From positions 124,001-188,000 of the forward strand of contig JBAOKB010000118.1 of assembly GCA_037044905.1 (NCBI GenBank): a stretch of 64,000 nucleotides of DNA, in the 5' to 3' direction. Of this stretch, positions 23,425 to 33,311 are shown one piece after another (position 1 is the first letter of the stretch; the number at the start of each line of letters is the position of its first letter). The notes under the pieces are model-generated. The model had not been told where the DNA came from. It did not search any database and worked only from the letters and a program-made list of their open reading frames with translations. The DNA comes from Hortaea werneckii. Lineage: Eukaryota; Ascomycota; Dothideomycetes; Mycosphaerellales; Teratosphaeriaceae. A program made the position numbers and the translations under genes.

Positions 23425-24360
23425 CTACTCATTCCTTTCGGAATCGTCAAATCTGCCTCTGTTCTCGCGTACGGACACCCAAGGCTCTTTCAGGCAAAAC
23501 GGCTGTGACTGTTGAGAGCAATAGATGCGTGTAGTAGGTAGCAAGCTGAGCAGCTTCTTCACAGAGCTGAAAGCCCTGTCCTCCAGCTGTGCTCCTCCAC
23601 TTGCTCTCATCTCCTCAGGGGAGGCTACCAACAGAGCATCACCGATGAAGACGTTCGAGTCGATAACGAACGCCGTATGCTCCGGGTCTCTGGCCGGAAG
23701 AATCAGGACTTGCACCCGTAGCGACCCAAGCTCAAAAAGCTGACCATCCTTGAAGTCAGGTTCGATGTTGCCGGACACCTGAAGCGTCTGAGTGCCGGCA
23801 TATTTTCGCTTAAACATCCGCTGAATACCGGCAAAGCTCTTGCCTGCGCATGTGCGTGGCGCTTCTCCCTGGTGCTGCTGTAGCTGGCTTCGGAGGTACC
23901 ATACAGCCGATCGACCTGTCGTAGGTCCCTGGGTGTCCAGAATGCGGTCGACGTGATAGTGGTTCTCCCTTACCGCTGTGAGTATGTCGTCTGCTACTGT
24001 CGATGAGATACCAGGGCCTGAAGAATCAAGGAAAGGGTCAATCACCACAGCGCGTCCTGTATCTTTGTCCGCAACGAGGTAAGATGTGGCTCCGGAGAGC
24101 TTTCCGTGAAAGGTATGGACGACCGCGTTGGGTGAGTGGACTGGACGCAATGGTTGCGTCTCATTGATGTCAGAGGGTGACTGCCCCTCATAACAGTTCT
24201 CGGCCCCGGTCTTCTCCTTTGGCTCTGGTTCTGGCTGCAGAGAGATCTTCGTGTCGTCCGACACTGCTTGCGAATTCCTGCGTTGATGCCTCTTGCGCAT
24301 CACTTTCGTGAGTGATTGGATGCTAAGGCGCTTGCGATCTGATTCTCCATCATTTGCCAT
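23425..24360 (-). CDS. Metallo-beta-lactamase-fold protein lacking metal ligands (ETHE1-like)
   Basis: An intronless gene of 311 aa from the ATG at 24360. Residues about 80-290 follow the persulfide dioxygenase (ETHE1/glyoxalase II-like) fold: FHGKLSGATSYLVADKD, VVIDPFLD, then the strand before the metal site, and later FIGDALLV. At the position of the family motif THxHADH the sequence reads TQGPTTG (residues about 143-149), so the His/Asp metal ligands of that motif are all missing. A later His in PEHTAFVID (about 228) and Asp in GDALL (about 241) remain. This suggests a pseudoenzyme or a new activity rather than sulfur oxidation. The N-terminal 75 residues are basic (KVMRKRHQRR) and low-complexity. 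Confidence 0.75.
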   Translation of the reverse strand: MANDGESDRKRLSIQSLTKVMRKRHQRRNSQAVSDDTKISLQPEPEPKEKTGAENCYEGQSPSDINETQPLRPVHSPNAVVHTFHGKLSGATSYLVADKDTGRAVVIDPFLDSSGPGISSTVADDILTAVRENHYHVDRILDTQGPTTGRSAVWYLRSQLQQHQGEAPRTCAGKSFAGIQRMFKRKYAGTQTLQVSGNIEPDFKDGQLFELGSLRVQVLILPARDPEHTAFVIDSNVFIGDALLVASPEEMRASGGAQLEDRAFSSVKKLLSLLPTTRIYCSQQSQPFCLKEPWVSVRENRGRFDDSERNE

Positions 24361-24815
24361 GGTGGTTTTGGTCCTTAGCACTAGCAGCGAGGTGGGGAAC
24401 GTGAGTACGTATTCTGGTAGGAAACGGGAATACGTTTTTTCTACGAGCAGCTGCAATAAACCGTGTTTGAGTATGCGCCTCTTCGCTCTTCTATATGATG
24501 GCACTGTTTGCTTTGCATGTTTTCTAGCAGGCAACCACAAGTAGGATTCACGCAGGTGGGGTGATCCTGAAGGAAGATATGCGCTTGTTTCTGCAACCGC
24601 GCTCACCGCTGCTTGTCATGCAATTAGCCGTGATAAGACGGGTACTCGAGATACAGGTGTGAGACCTGCTCCTATCAGAGCCAGAAGAGCAAAGCAGCCA
24701 CAAAGCTACGACAACTGCTTTCTGAAACATCCTGAGCTTAATATGTCAAACATTATATGTGAATGGCATACCTATTTGAACAGCAGCAGCAACTTAAATT
24801 CACTACTATAAAGAT
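24361..24815. other. Intergenic region
   Basis: Upstream of the MBL-fold gene and downstream of the TMEM205-like gene. The MBL reading frame is open back to about 24606 but has no ATG there, so a 5' extension by an unseen exon is possible. Confidence 0.45.
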
Positions 24816-25453
24816 TTAAAGCTTCTCTGCCAGCACGACACCATAGAACAACATCGCAGCCAATCCAACCACATTTGACAGTGAAGAGGCACCATGCAAC
24901 TTGGAGAACGAAGAGTTCAACCGCTGCATTTCCTGGCTCTTGGGTCCTGGGTCGTAGTATTTCTTGCCATCGCGTGTTTCTGCAATTACCCATTAGAACT
25001 GCGCAAGGTCCACAGCTAGTTTGATATGCCATCGATCGCCGCAAGCTCACCTTGATGCTTCCTTTCTTTCATGACCTTGGTGGTTGCTGGGCCGAGGTAG
25101 AGGAGATTCAGAAGGTTCGTTCCAAACATGACACCGATTGGGATGAGTGCATCCCACATGTTGTCCTCTTGCAACACACCTCTCCAACCGGCATTGCTCC
25201 TGAGTGCCTGACCACCTAGGCCGGCCAGCTTTTCACCTGGCCATGTCAATGCGAGGACGAGCGGCAGAGCGGTCTGAAGAGCAAAGTAGGGCGGGAAGAT
25301 AGCCGTCTGGAGGGTGCTGAAAGAAGGTCGGGGTAACGCCTTGAAGGCCAGAGGACCAGCGAGGAAGGTCTGGAATATGTTTGAACCTAAAAGGGTCCCG
25401 TATGTGATGATGTGGTATGCTTTTGGATCGCTGATGGAGGAGAGGGAAGGCAT
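24816..25453 (-). CDS. TMEM205/DUF4149-like membrane protein
   Basis: Exons are 25051-25453 and 24816-24979, with a 71-nt intron (GTGAGC...TTGCAG), for 188 aa. About four membrane helices are visible: YGTLLGSNIFQTFLAGPLAF, PPYFALQTALPLVLALTW, ALIPIGVMFGTNLLNLLYLG and a last one, NVVGLAAMLFYGVVLAEKL. The splice restores the conserved FSKLHGASSLSNVVGL segment before the final helix, which supports both the intron and the family. The molecular role of fungal members is unknown. It is divergent from Ku80 across about 360 bp. Confidence 0.85.
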
Positions 25454-25814
25454 ATTGGCGACAGTGAATCGGGCGTGTGAGATGCGGAATAACTGCGAGT
25501 CGTGAAAGGAATGAGTCTCAACTCACCACGTTCTTCTGGAGATCTGATCGACCACGCATACAAGGCAAAGGAGTTTAAGGTGTTCGCCGATGGTGTCCAA
25601 ACATTGATGAGGTCATCGTCGATCGGTTTGGCCCGAGCTGGCAAAAGTCGTGGCCCCGACGCGTCTTCTACGCGCGCTGGCTGGTGCCTGCCGTTTACAG
25701 CGATGGTTTGTCTGTGAATAAGTCTTGAATTGCCACAGTCAATGCTACGATGTGAGACGCTCGAGGCTTGAATGTCAACTGTCCTAGTTGTCATCGTTTC
25801 AGAAGATTTCGAAC
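25454..25814. other. Divergent promoter region TMEM205-like / Ku80
   Basis: About 360 bp between the two start codons. No specific motif is identified. Confidence 0.5.
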
Positions 25815-28001
25815 ATGTCGCAAAAAGAAGCGACGGTCTACATCGTTGACTGCGGTCAGTCTATGGCCAAACGCGACCATGGCCGACAGCAGACCAACTT
25901 AGAATGGAGCCTGGAGTATGTCTGGGACAAACTTACGGCTACTGTAGCTACCGCAAGAAAGACCTTGTTGGCTGGAGTCATCGGTCTTAGAACAGATGGT
26001 ACCAAAAACCTGCTGGACGAGGAGGAAGAGTACGCCAACATTACCGTCTTCCAGGAGCTGAGCCAGGTGTTGATGCCGCAGATGAGACAGCTTCGTAAAG
26101 ATCTTGTCCCTTCGTCGACAGATTCAGGCGATGCAATCTCAGCTTTGGTCGTGGCCATTCAAATGATTTCAAACACTTGCAAGAAATTGGCGTACTCACG
26201 GAAGATCGTACTCATGACAGATGCCTGCGGCGCCATGCAAACAGATGACCTGCCCAGCATTACTCAGAAGTTGAAGGACGATGGCATCGAGCTCGTTGTG
26301 CTGGGCGTGGACTTTGACGACGCGGAGTATGGCTTCAAAGAGGAAAACAAGGACCCAGTGAAGCGAGAAAACGAAGCCGTACTTGAGCAGCTATGCAAAG
26401 ACTGTGATGGTATTTATGGCACCCTAATGCAGGCTGTCGACGAGCTTTCAATACCGCGCGTGAAGACAGTCAAGCCCGTGCCTTCTTATAGAGGCCATCT
26501 GACATTGGGCAATCCAGAGGATTACGATACGGCGCTCTCGATCGACGTAGAACGATACCCCAAGACCATGAAAGCCAGCGCGCCTTCAGCAAGCAGCTTC
26601 GTAATCCGAAGCGACATGGCGACTGCTGAGGCGACACAGTCAACACAAAGCCTGGACGGCGATGAGGCGCAAAATGGCGCTGCGGCTGACGGCTTGGCGT
26701 CTATCAAGAATGCTCGAACGTACCAAGTTGTGGATGAGAATGCGCCGGGCGGCAAGAAGGACGTCGACCGCGACGAGCTGGCAAACGGCTATGAGTACGG
26801 CCGCACAGCTGTACACATATCTGAAAGCGACCAGAACGTTGTGCTGTATGAGACTACCGCCAGTTTCGATATCATCGGTTTCGTGAATGCCACGCAATAC
26901 CAGAGATACCTTGATATGTCTCGTGCCAATGTTGTGGTGGCAATGAAGAACAATGACAAAGCTAGTATGGCTCTGAGCAGCTTTATCAATGCACTGTTTG
27001 AGCTTGAAAGCTATGCAGTGGCAAGATTTGTCGCCAAAGACAACCGAGAGCCAAGGATTCTGCTTCTGGCGCCAAACGTTGAGCAGGGCCTAGAGTGCTT
27101 GTACGACATTGAGTTGCCCTTTGCCGAGGACGTTAGAAGCTACAAGTTCCCGCCTCTGGATCGAGTAGTGACTGTCAGCGGCAAGGTACTGAAGGTACAC
27201 CGCAACCTTCCGTCGGACGATCTCATGGACGCTATGAGCAGCTACGTCGACTCAATGGACTTGTCAACTTTCGGCAAAAGCGACGAAGGCGAGCCGGTCG
27301 AGTACGCGCCGCCTGATGAGACCTTCAGTCCATTGGTACACCGCATTAATCAAGTCATCAAACACCGAGCCGTGTACCCTGACGCAGATCCGCCGCCCCC
27401 TCACGAAGCGTTGACGAGATTCTCCCATCCACCAGAGGAGCTGGTGGAAGCTGCACAACCAGCTCTAGATCATATCATCAAAGCTGCTGACGTTAAGAAA
27501 GTCCCGCCCAAGGCGCGAGGTCGACGATACGGCCGCAAGGAAGCGCCCAAGCCGCTATCTGACCTCGACGTGAACGCTCTGCTGGCCCAGGATCCAAGCA
27601 GGAAGAACAAGCGCATCAACCCCAACAATGCGATACCGGAATTTAAACAGCTTCTCGAACATGCCGAAGAGCCTGAGCAGGTCACAAGTGCGTGCGATCA
27701 GCTCGCTGGCGTGATAGAAGACTGGATTCGGCACTCTGTTGGCGACTCAGGCTACGGGAGAGCTGTAGAAGCTATCAGAGTTATGCGAGAGGAGATGTCG
27801 GACATTGACATGGGCGAGCTCTACAATTCATTCATGAGAGCCCTCAAGCCTAAGCTACTGGGCGAGGAGCTAGGTGGGGAGAGGAGGGAGATGTTTGGAC
27901 TGGTAAGACGTGGTCGGTTGGGTCTTTTGAAAGACAACGAGGTAGCAGATGGGGTGAAAGATGAAGAAGCAGCTGAGTTCATGAAGTTTACCAAGACTTA
28001 A
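25815..28001 (+). CDS. KU80: Ku80, ATP-dependent DNA helicase II subunit 2
   Basis: The large subunit of the Ku heterodimer, which binds DNA ends with Ku70, starts non-homologous end joining and protects telomeres. It is an intronless gene of 728 aa from the ATG at 25815. The N-terminal vWA-like domain begins EATVYIVDCGQSM and contains SGDAISALVVAIQMI and RKIVLMTDA. The DNA-encircling beta-barrel follows from about residue 240, starting YRGHLTLGNPEDYDTALSI. After it comes the Ku C-terminal arm. The C-terminal helical region, about 590-728 and with DIDMGELYNSFMRALKPKL, matches fungal Ku80 C-termini. A low-complexity Ala/Ser segment lies near residues 255-295. All domains are present. Confidence 0.95.
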   Translation: MSQKEATVYIVDCGQSMAKRDHGRQQTNLEWSLEYVWDKLTATVATARKTLLAGVIGLRTDGTKNLLDEEEEYANITVFQELSQVLMPQMRQLRKDLVPSSTDSGDAISALVVAIQMISNTCKKLAYSRKIVLMTDACGAMQTDDLPSITQKLKDDGIELVVLGVDFDDAEYGFKEENKDPVKRENEAVLEQLCKDCDGIYGTLMQAVDELSIPRVKTVKPVPSYRGHLTLGNPEDYDTALSIDVERYPKTMKASAPSASSFVIRSDMATAEATQSTQSLDGDEAQNGAAADGLASIKNARTYQVVDENAPGGKKDVDRDELANGYEYGRTAVHISESDQNVVLYETTASFDIIGFVNATQYQRYLDMSRANVVVAMKNNDKASMALSSFINALFELESYAVARFVAKDNREPRILLLAPNVEQGLECLYDIELPFAEDVRSYKFPPLDRVVTVSGKVLKVHRNLPSDDLMDAMSSYVDSMDLSTFGKSDEGEPVEYAPPDETFSPLVHRINQVIKHRAVYPDADPPPPHEALTRFSHPPEELVEAAQPALDHIIKAADVKKVPPKARGRRYGRKEAPKPLSDLDVNALLAQDPSRKNKRINPNNAIPEFKQLLEHAEEPEQVTSACDQLAGVIEDWIRHSVGDSGYGRAVEAIRVMREEMSDIDMGELYNSFMRALKPKLLGEELGGERREMFGLVRRGRLGLLKDNEVADGVKDEEAAEFMKFTKT

Positions 28002-28251
28002 GAGGCTTCGACAGCGGTCAAAGGCCCTTCGCGAGATGTGACTGATTACCTAAGTCAGTTGATGAAGTAGCTGGCCCAATGCTGTGCCGAATACAGAGTC
28101 GGGCTGTGTAAAAAAAAGGAAAGATATACCCCAATATCCTGCCGAGCCGATCCAAAACCTGCATAGCGCTGCATAATGTCCAACTTCCACAAAGGCCGTT
28201 CCAGGCTATGAGCTTTCCCCAGCTCATCCGACCTCCTATTCCAAAGCACAG

Positions 28252-30432
28252 TCATGCTGCTCCGATATATACTTTTGCACTGCCACTCGTTGTTCTGAAC
28301 GACAATTGCGAATTGCCATGTCCCTTTCGTGCGATGACGTGGTTTCCGATTGGAGATACGACCTGGCATGAATACGGCTCCAGATCTCCGCCTTCGAGGG
28401 TGATGCTGCCGCTGTAGGACCATCCTTCGACTATGCCTTCCCATTGCCGGGGATACGTAAGCTCCATCGAACCTGACTTGGCCCTGTGTTGCGAGTGCAG
28501 AATACTCATTTCCGAGTGGGGATCACAATACGGAGATCGGATGACCAGGCGCGAAGAGCCGCTACCGCTATCAGTATAGATTCCAGAGGGTCCTTTCTCG
28601 CAGTAAGGCTTGATTTCGACATCGATACCGCCTGACTCGGTGTGCATCGCCGTTCTGGAGCCATGAACGTAATTACCAGAAATGGAGCCAGAGTAGCTCT
28701 CGATCCGGGTCTTGTATTCTCGGTCAGGCAGACTGTCATCCAAAAAGTCGACATGGACCCCTCCGCTGTGGGAGATGGCTTCGAATTCTGCTGGTGCTGG
28801 ATGCGTCTCGTCTGCTTCTTGTGGATCAACCGTGATACTGATACTCCCAGAGTGGGTATGAACACTTAGTACGTCTCGGAGAGCGTAGGTCCCATGCACA
28901 GAGCCAGAAGGCACATCGATAATGGTATGACGAGATGACCAGTAGGCTGCTTCGACATTGCCTTTGATTGCGATGATACTCGTCATGTTCGAGATCAAAC
29001 CTCCGCGCGCAAGGCTGTCTTTTCCGAACAAACCTTCTTCCACCACAACGTTGAGATTGGCTGTCGAAATATGCCACTCGTTAAGTTCTACGCCATGGTT
29101 CACATAGACGATCACCCCTACATCCATGCAAGGCTCCCCCACAGCACGCATAGGCGTCTTCTCCAGGTTTGGCAACCGCAGCTCAAGACCATTTTTCGAA
29201 TAGCCATAGCTAGCGTCTGTCACTCGCCACGGCGCTGTCGTGGCAAAGCTCACCCAGACCCTAACATCGGCTTCTTGCCCTGTCGGCGCCGGCATGACCC
29301 AAATATTACCCGTAATGGCACCCAAATCAGTAAAGGTCGGCTCGAGAAGTTCCGTGAGAGCAAAATCGTCAAGCTTTACGAAATCAAACGAGATGCTGTC
29401 GGAGTAGTAATTGAATGTGCATTTATCGCTTGTAGGATGGCCAGGCATAGTAGTATTCGAGCGAGGTGGGTCATCTGGACTGCCTACATCCTCATCCCCG
29501 TCTCTTGATTTCTCCGGCGCGCTGCCGTTTTGGCCTTTGTCTCCAGGAACGTCTGAACTGCTGGCATCGTTTACGAGGCGCACGATTAGCACGACTAGTC
29601 CTACTATCATGATGATGAAAAGGAGGTTGAGTAAAGCGGCTGGTCTGCAGCAACCGCATGTGCGACGGCGAGGATTCCTGACTCGTTCGGTTCTTTCTCG
29701 CCTGGGCCTGAGTAAACCTTCTTCTACAGTCCTCTCCGAGGGTAAGCTATTGGCGCTTCCACTTCGTTGCCTGCTATCTTGCATGCTCTGCCGAGGGCCC
29801 TGAGATGCGAATGGATGACTAGCTGGAACCATGGCTGAGTTCGAGTTCGCAAATGGATTGCCGTTGCGTCCAAATCTCCATTGACTGTGGTCGAAAGGGT
29901 TTCCTCTGTTCCCAAGCGGCCAGTGCAGGTCGTTTTGCTCGCTTGTCTGGTGCTGTAGCTGATCAGAGGCATTGCTTCCAAAACTCCCATACGACCTTGA
30001 TGTGGCGGCTTGCTCAGTGGATCGCTGCAGTATCTGTCGTTGCCTGTTACTTCTTTCGAGTCGGTTGGCGGTCGCAGCAGCATAGTCTGGTGGCGCCGGC
30101 CCAGCATCCAAGATAGGCGTGGTTTCATCTGTCCAGGCTGGCGGTCTATTGCTAATCGGAAGCGAGTTTACCTGGCTACTGGAATCGAACGGATTTGGCG
30201 GATCATGTCTAGCTTCTCTGGCCTTCGCTTCAGATTCGGTATCCGCAGGAGATCGCTCTACAAATGTGTCCCCGGGGTGCTCTCGATGCGTGAAGTAGCC
30301 ATCGGACGGCGACTCGGCATAGATAGAATCAACGTCAGCGAGACTTTCCTCGTGATCTATAAGGCTGGGTTCGCCATCCGAGATATCGTAATCTTCGTCG
30401 TATGTGTTGTGACCCTGCATTTCAACGATCAT
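28252..30432 (-). CDS. Single-pass membrane protein with DUF4097-like beta-repeat ectodomain
   Basis: An intronless gene of 726 aa. Residues 1-260 are disordered, with NPF motifs (GNPFDHSQWRFGRNGNPFAN) and an Arg-rich patch just before the membrane. One helix follows at about 265-287 (LLFIIMIVGLVVLIV), with Cys pairs CGCC on its N-side. Residues 330-726 are predicted extracellular or lumenal and beta-rich. Recurrent Ser-Gly-Ser/Gly turns appear about every 30 residues: HTHSGSISI, SHSGGVHVDF, SYSGSISG, TESGGIDVEI, SYSGSITLEG and TTSGSAKVYI. This is the pattern of DUF4097-type right-handed beta-solenoid/adhesin-like domains. No signal peptide is seen; a type II topology (N-in) is inferred from the Arg cluster. 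Function is unknown. Confidence 0.8.
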   Translation of the reverse strand: MIVEMQGHNTYDEDYDISDGEPSLIDHEESLADVDSIYAESPSDGYFTHREHPGDTFVERSPADTESEAKAREARHDPPNPFDSSSQVNSLPISNRPPAWTDETTPILDAGPAPPDYAAATANRLERSNRQRQILQRSTEQAATSRSYGSFGSNASDQLQHQTSEQNDLHWPLGNRGNPFDHSQWRFGRNGNPFANSNSAMVPASHPFASQGPRQSMQDSRQRSGSANSLPSERTVEEGLLRPRRERTERVRNPRRRTCGCCRPAALLNLLFIIMIVGLVVLIVRLVNDASSSDVPGDKGQNGSAPEKSRDGDEDVGSPDDPPRSNTTMPGHPTSDKCTFNYYSDSISFDFVKLDDFALTELLEPTFTDLGAITGNIWVMPAPTGQEADVRVWVSFATTAPWRVTDASYGYSKNGLELRLPNLEKTPMRAVGEPCMDVGVIVYVNHGVELNEWHISTANLNVVVEEGLFGKDSLARGGLISNMTSIIAIKGNVEAAYWSSRHTIIDVPSGSVHGTYALRDVLSVHTHSGSISITVDPQEADETHPAPAEFEAISHSGGVHVDFLDDSLPDREYKTRIESYSGSISGNYVHGSRTAMHTESGGIDVEIKPYCEKGPSGIYTDSGSGSSRLVIRSPYCDPHSEMSILHSQHRAKSGSMELTYPRQWEGIVEGWSYSGSITLEGGDLEPYSCQVVSPIGNHVIARKGHGNSQLSFRTTSGSAKVYIGAA

Positions 30433-31357
30433 CTACGATGAAACACTTTGAAAATAGAATAGCGTGGAGGAGTCGCGATGTTTGTCGGAACAAGCCTACC
30501 TTGCCTTGACCTCGCGGGATATTCGCAAAGCAGTCTAGAATTGGAAGAGATGCGCATGCTCTTATCGCAGGCACGAAGTCCAGTGCAAGCTGCAGGCAAC
30601 GTGCAGCGGCACAGCTGAATTGGCGGGGTCGCTTCGTGGCCCTCCAATGGAAGGATCAATCCTTTCGGCCACCCTCGTCCTCATTTTGTGACCGGATAAA
30701 TTAGTAATCGGCACAAAGGGCTGGATCATTCGCGTGCCAGAGTCGTTAACCGGTCACGATGCCGAAGCGCCGAGGGGAACTGGAGAGGTATCTACATAGT
30801 AGTGGTACCGTCGACGCACTGAAGGTAGTCAGCGTAAGGTAAGCCACCTTATCTGTCAACGGCCTTGTAATTCAGCCGCTAAAGAAGATTCTGATTACAA
30901 CTCACTTTGGCATAGTCACTATTCAGATGCAAACTGCTATAGCAGCAATACGCTAGAACGCCTTGAAAGGCATCCCGGCCGTTACAAGGGCACAGCCATT
31001 GGTAATTAGTCGCAGTAATTATGCGTGCAGGTGTTTATCAGACCTTAATGTTAGGCTCTGTGAGGCTCCCGCCACTTGGCACTTAAAAGAGATGACATCC
31101 GCAGCACGTTCGCCGAGGCAGATGGGCAATGATCGTCAATGTGTTAGCCCCTGCGGCCAGCGCTTTCTGGGCAAGAAATGGTACAATATCTGTATCCAAA
31201 GCAGCTCCTCCTTGCAATTCATACAACGACCAGGTTGAAAATTGGATCTCGTTATCTTGAACAGCTCCCCGTTCGACTCCACATTCGTGATCTCATATCG
31301 AGCTGCCCAATAGGCCCGATCCATCGACCCAACGCCAGTGTAGTACAGTATCGATTC
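30433..31357. other. Intergenic region
   Basis: Upstream of the beta-repeat membrane protein and downstream of the secreted Cys-rich gene. No gene is supported. Confidence 0.45.
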
Positions 31358-31743
31358 CTACTTGCAAGCAGCAGGAGAATCAGGGCAATTCAACAGACAG
31401 ACATGGCAGCCTTCACAGCCAGGAGCAGTCTGAGCAGCAAAACTGGTGTGCATTGTCAGCGAGCCTGTATTGGCAAATAGGAAAAGGTCAAGTAGTCTTA
31501 CCAGTCCGGATTGCCAGGTGATAGCGAATCGCAACTGTTGATGCACGCATGGTAGACTGGTTCACATGTGGCCCAATTGCAAGTGCCCTCGACCTGTCGA
31601 GCGGGATGCCAATCCCCTTTGTAACTGAACTCCGGCTTCACTGTGCGATGGTTCAGGGATACTTTGTCCATTGGATTAGGTGCGGGTGCCGCAAGTACAA
31701 TGCCGGGAATGGCAGAAAGAATGGCGATGAGGTGCCTTTGCAT
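31358..31743 (-). CDS. Small secreted cysteine-rich protein (effector-like)
   Basis: Exons are 31502-31743 and 31358-31442, with a 59-nt intron (GTAAGA...CACCAG), for 108 aa. The start MQRHLIAILSAIPGIVLAA is a clear signal peptide with likely cleavage after about residue 19-21. The mature part has ten Cys residues: CNWATC, HAC, NSC, then after the splice DC, GC, GC, VC, NC and AC. The pattern is even in number and splits across both exons, which supports the intron. Size, secretion and Cys content match the general profile of fungal small secreted proteins, including effectors, but no named family is recognised. It stands alone between two long intergenic stretches. Confidence 0.78.
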
Positions 31744-32699
31744 TCCAGTATGTTGTGGGTGTTTCGTCTAGCCCACAGAATATCCGTTCGTAGTTTGTAT
31801 CCAAGGAATGGTCGGTCTCTGATGATCAGAGGGTAGCGACGACGCAGGTCCTTTATGCAATGCAGACGACAAGGCTGTTCAACAGGCCAGAAGAGTACAG
31901 TCCAGGTGGCAATCGGTCAGTGGCTCGAGTACGGTCTCAGTAGGTTTTTTTTTTGTTTGCTAGGTAGTGACAAGCAACCTTGTGACAAGTTTGGCGGAAG
32001 ATTGTACTCTTCGATGGCCCCAGATCCATCGTACTCACGGAATTGCGTTGCTTTCTATTGCAGGAACGGGTTGGTGGTCTTGCTTCGAAAGAGGAAAGAG
32101 CCCACTCGAAGGCTGCTACGGGCAATTTTTTGCAGCTGCAGCTTGCACTGAGGCTGTCCAACGCATTCAAAGAATGTCAATTGCACCTACCTACAAGGCC
32201 TGTTCTGTTGCACGGTGCTAGAACGTGGTCGACAGGGTGACACATAGTGTCCACGGGAGAGTGGCGTGCGACCCTTGACGGCGGGATCTTGCATTGTCAG
32301 CGTGGCTGCACAAACTCACTGATAAAGAAGTACAGGTGAGGATGGTTCACGCCCATGTCCAATTGCACAAGCAACAATCCACAGATGTAGGTTGAAGATG
32401 ACGTTCATCCATCGGTCATGTCGGATCCCAGTGCATGACGATGCCAAGCCCAAAGCTAGGCCCAGCTTGGAAGGAAGGGAACGGCCAGATGAAGGTGAAC
32501 ATCTGAACAGACAAGGCAGTTTCTTTTCGGCTTGTGTTGCTGTCTGTTGCGTTTGTCACGTGTTTCGGAAACATGATGGGTTGAAGCGAAGTCGACAAGG
32601 GGAGCGCAATGACATGAACAACAAAACATTGAAGTTGCATAGATCAGGACTCCCAAACTGGCATTCTCGAGGTTGTTTAAGCGCTATCCATAGAAAACC
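31744..32699. other. Intergenic region
   Basis: A divergent region between the secreted-protein gene and the gene at 32700. No gene is supported; a T-run lies at about 31945-31955. Confidence 0.45.
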
Positions 32700-33251
32700 A
32701 TGGCAGCACTGCAGTACTTATTCTTCTGGAACTACAAATCCGCCTCCGACAACGACTGGCACCCGTTACCCAACGGCAATCCCGTAAAGCGGCTCGACAA
32801 TCTACCTAGCTGGCTGAAACGGCAGGATCTAGAAGCAACATGCATCGACACGGCGCCATTTGTTGCAGGAGCTGGTAGCATCGCACATCTACGTCAATTA
32901 AACCTTTTCCCCTTGGAAGCCCATGCGTCTATCTTTAAGAATCCCAGGACGCTGAGGGCCCTGCATCGGGCGACGATCTTTGTGGCGCCCATTATTTTCG
33001 CCTGTCAGTCTTTGGGGCTGGAATACAGGACGCTGATACCCCGCTGGAGCCACGATCGGGAGCGGAGGAGAGACGAGGAGGAGGTGCGAACGCATATTGA
33101 TTTTGGAATGTATGCGGGCGTGGCTAGCTGGTTCATTAGAATGTATGGATTGCGGTGGGGACGGGCGTACTGGGCACCTATAGATGTGGTTATTGGGGGT
33201 GGATTGGCGGATCTGGCGCATAGAGAGTACTATAAGGCTCATGGGCTGTAG
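32700..33251 (+). CDS. Hypothetical protein, 183 aa
   Basis: An intronless frame with ACCATGG start context. It starts MAALQYLFFWNYKSA and contains a Trp/Leu-rich first 45 residues, a moderately hydrophobic stretch ALHRATIFVAPIIFACQSLGL (about residues 95-115), a charged segment RERRRDEEEVR and a C-terminal GLADLAHREYYKAHGL helix. The composition is protein-like across the whole length and the gene ends close to the SLC35F6-like gene, leaving only about 60 bp between stops. I do not recognise a family. It is probably a lineage-restricted fungal protein, perhaps membrane-associated. Confidence 0.65.
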   Translation: MAALQYLFFWNYKSASDNDWHPLPNGNPVKRLDNLPSWLKRQDLEATCIDTAPFVAGAGSIAHLRQLNLFPLEAHASIFKNPRTLRALHRATIFVAPIIFACQSLGLEYRTLIPRWSHDRERRRDEEEVRTHIDFGMYAGVASWFIRMYGLRWGRAYWAPIDVVIGGGLADLAHREYYKAHGL

Positions 33252-33311
33252 CATAGCTTCAATGCCAATTTATACTATACTCGAACGCTAAATTATCGAT
33301 AAACGACAGTG

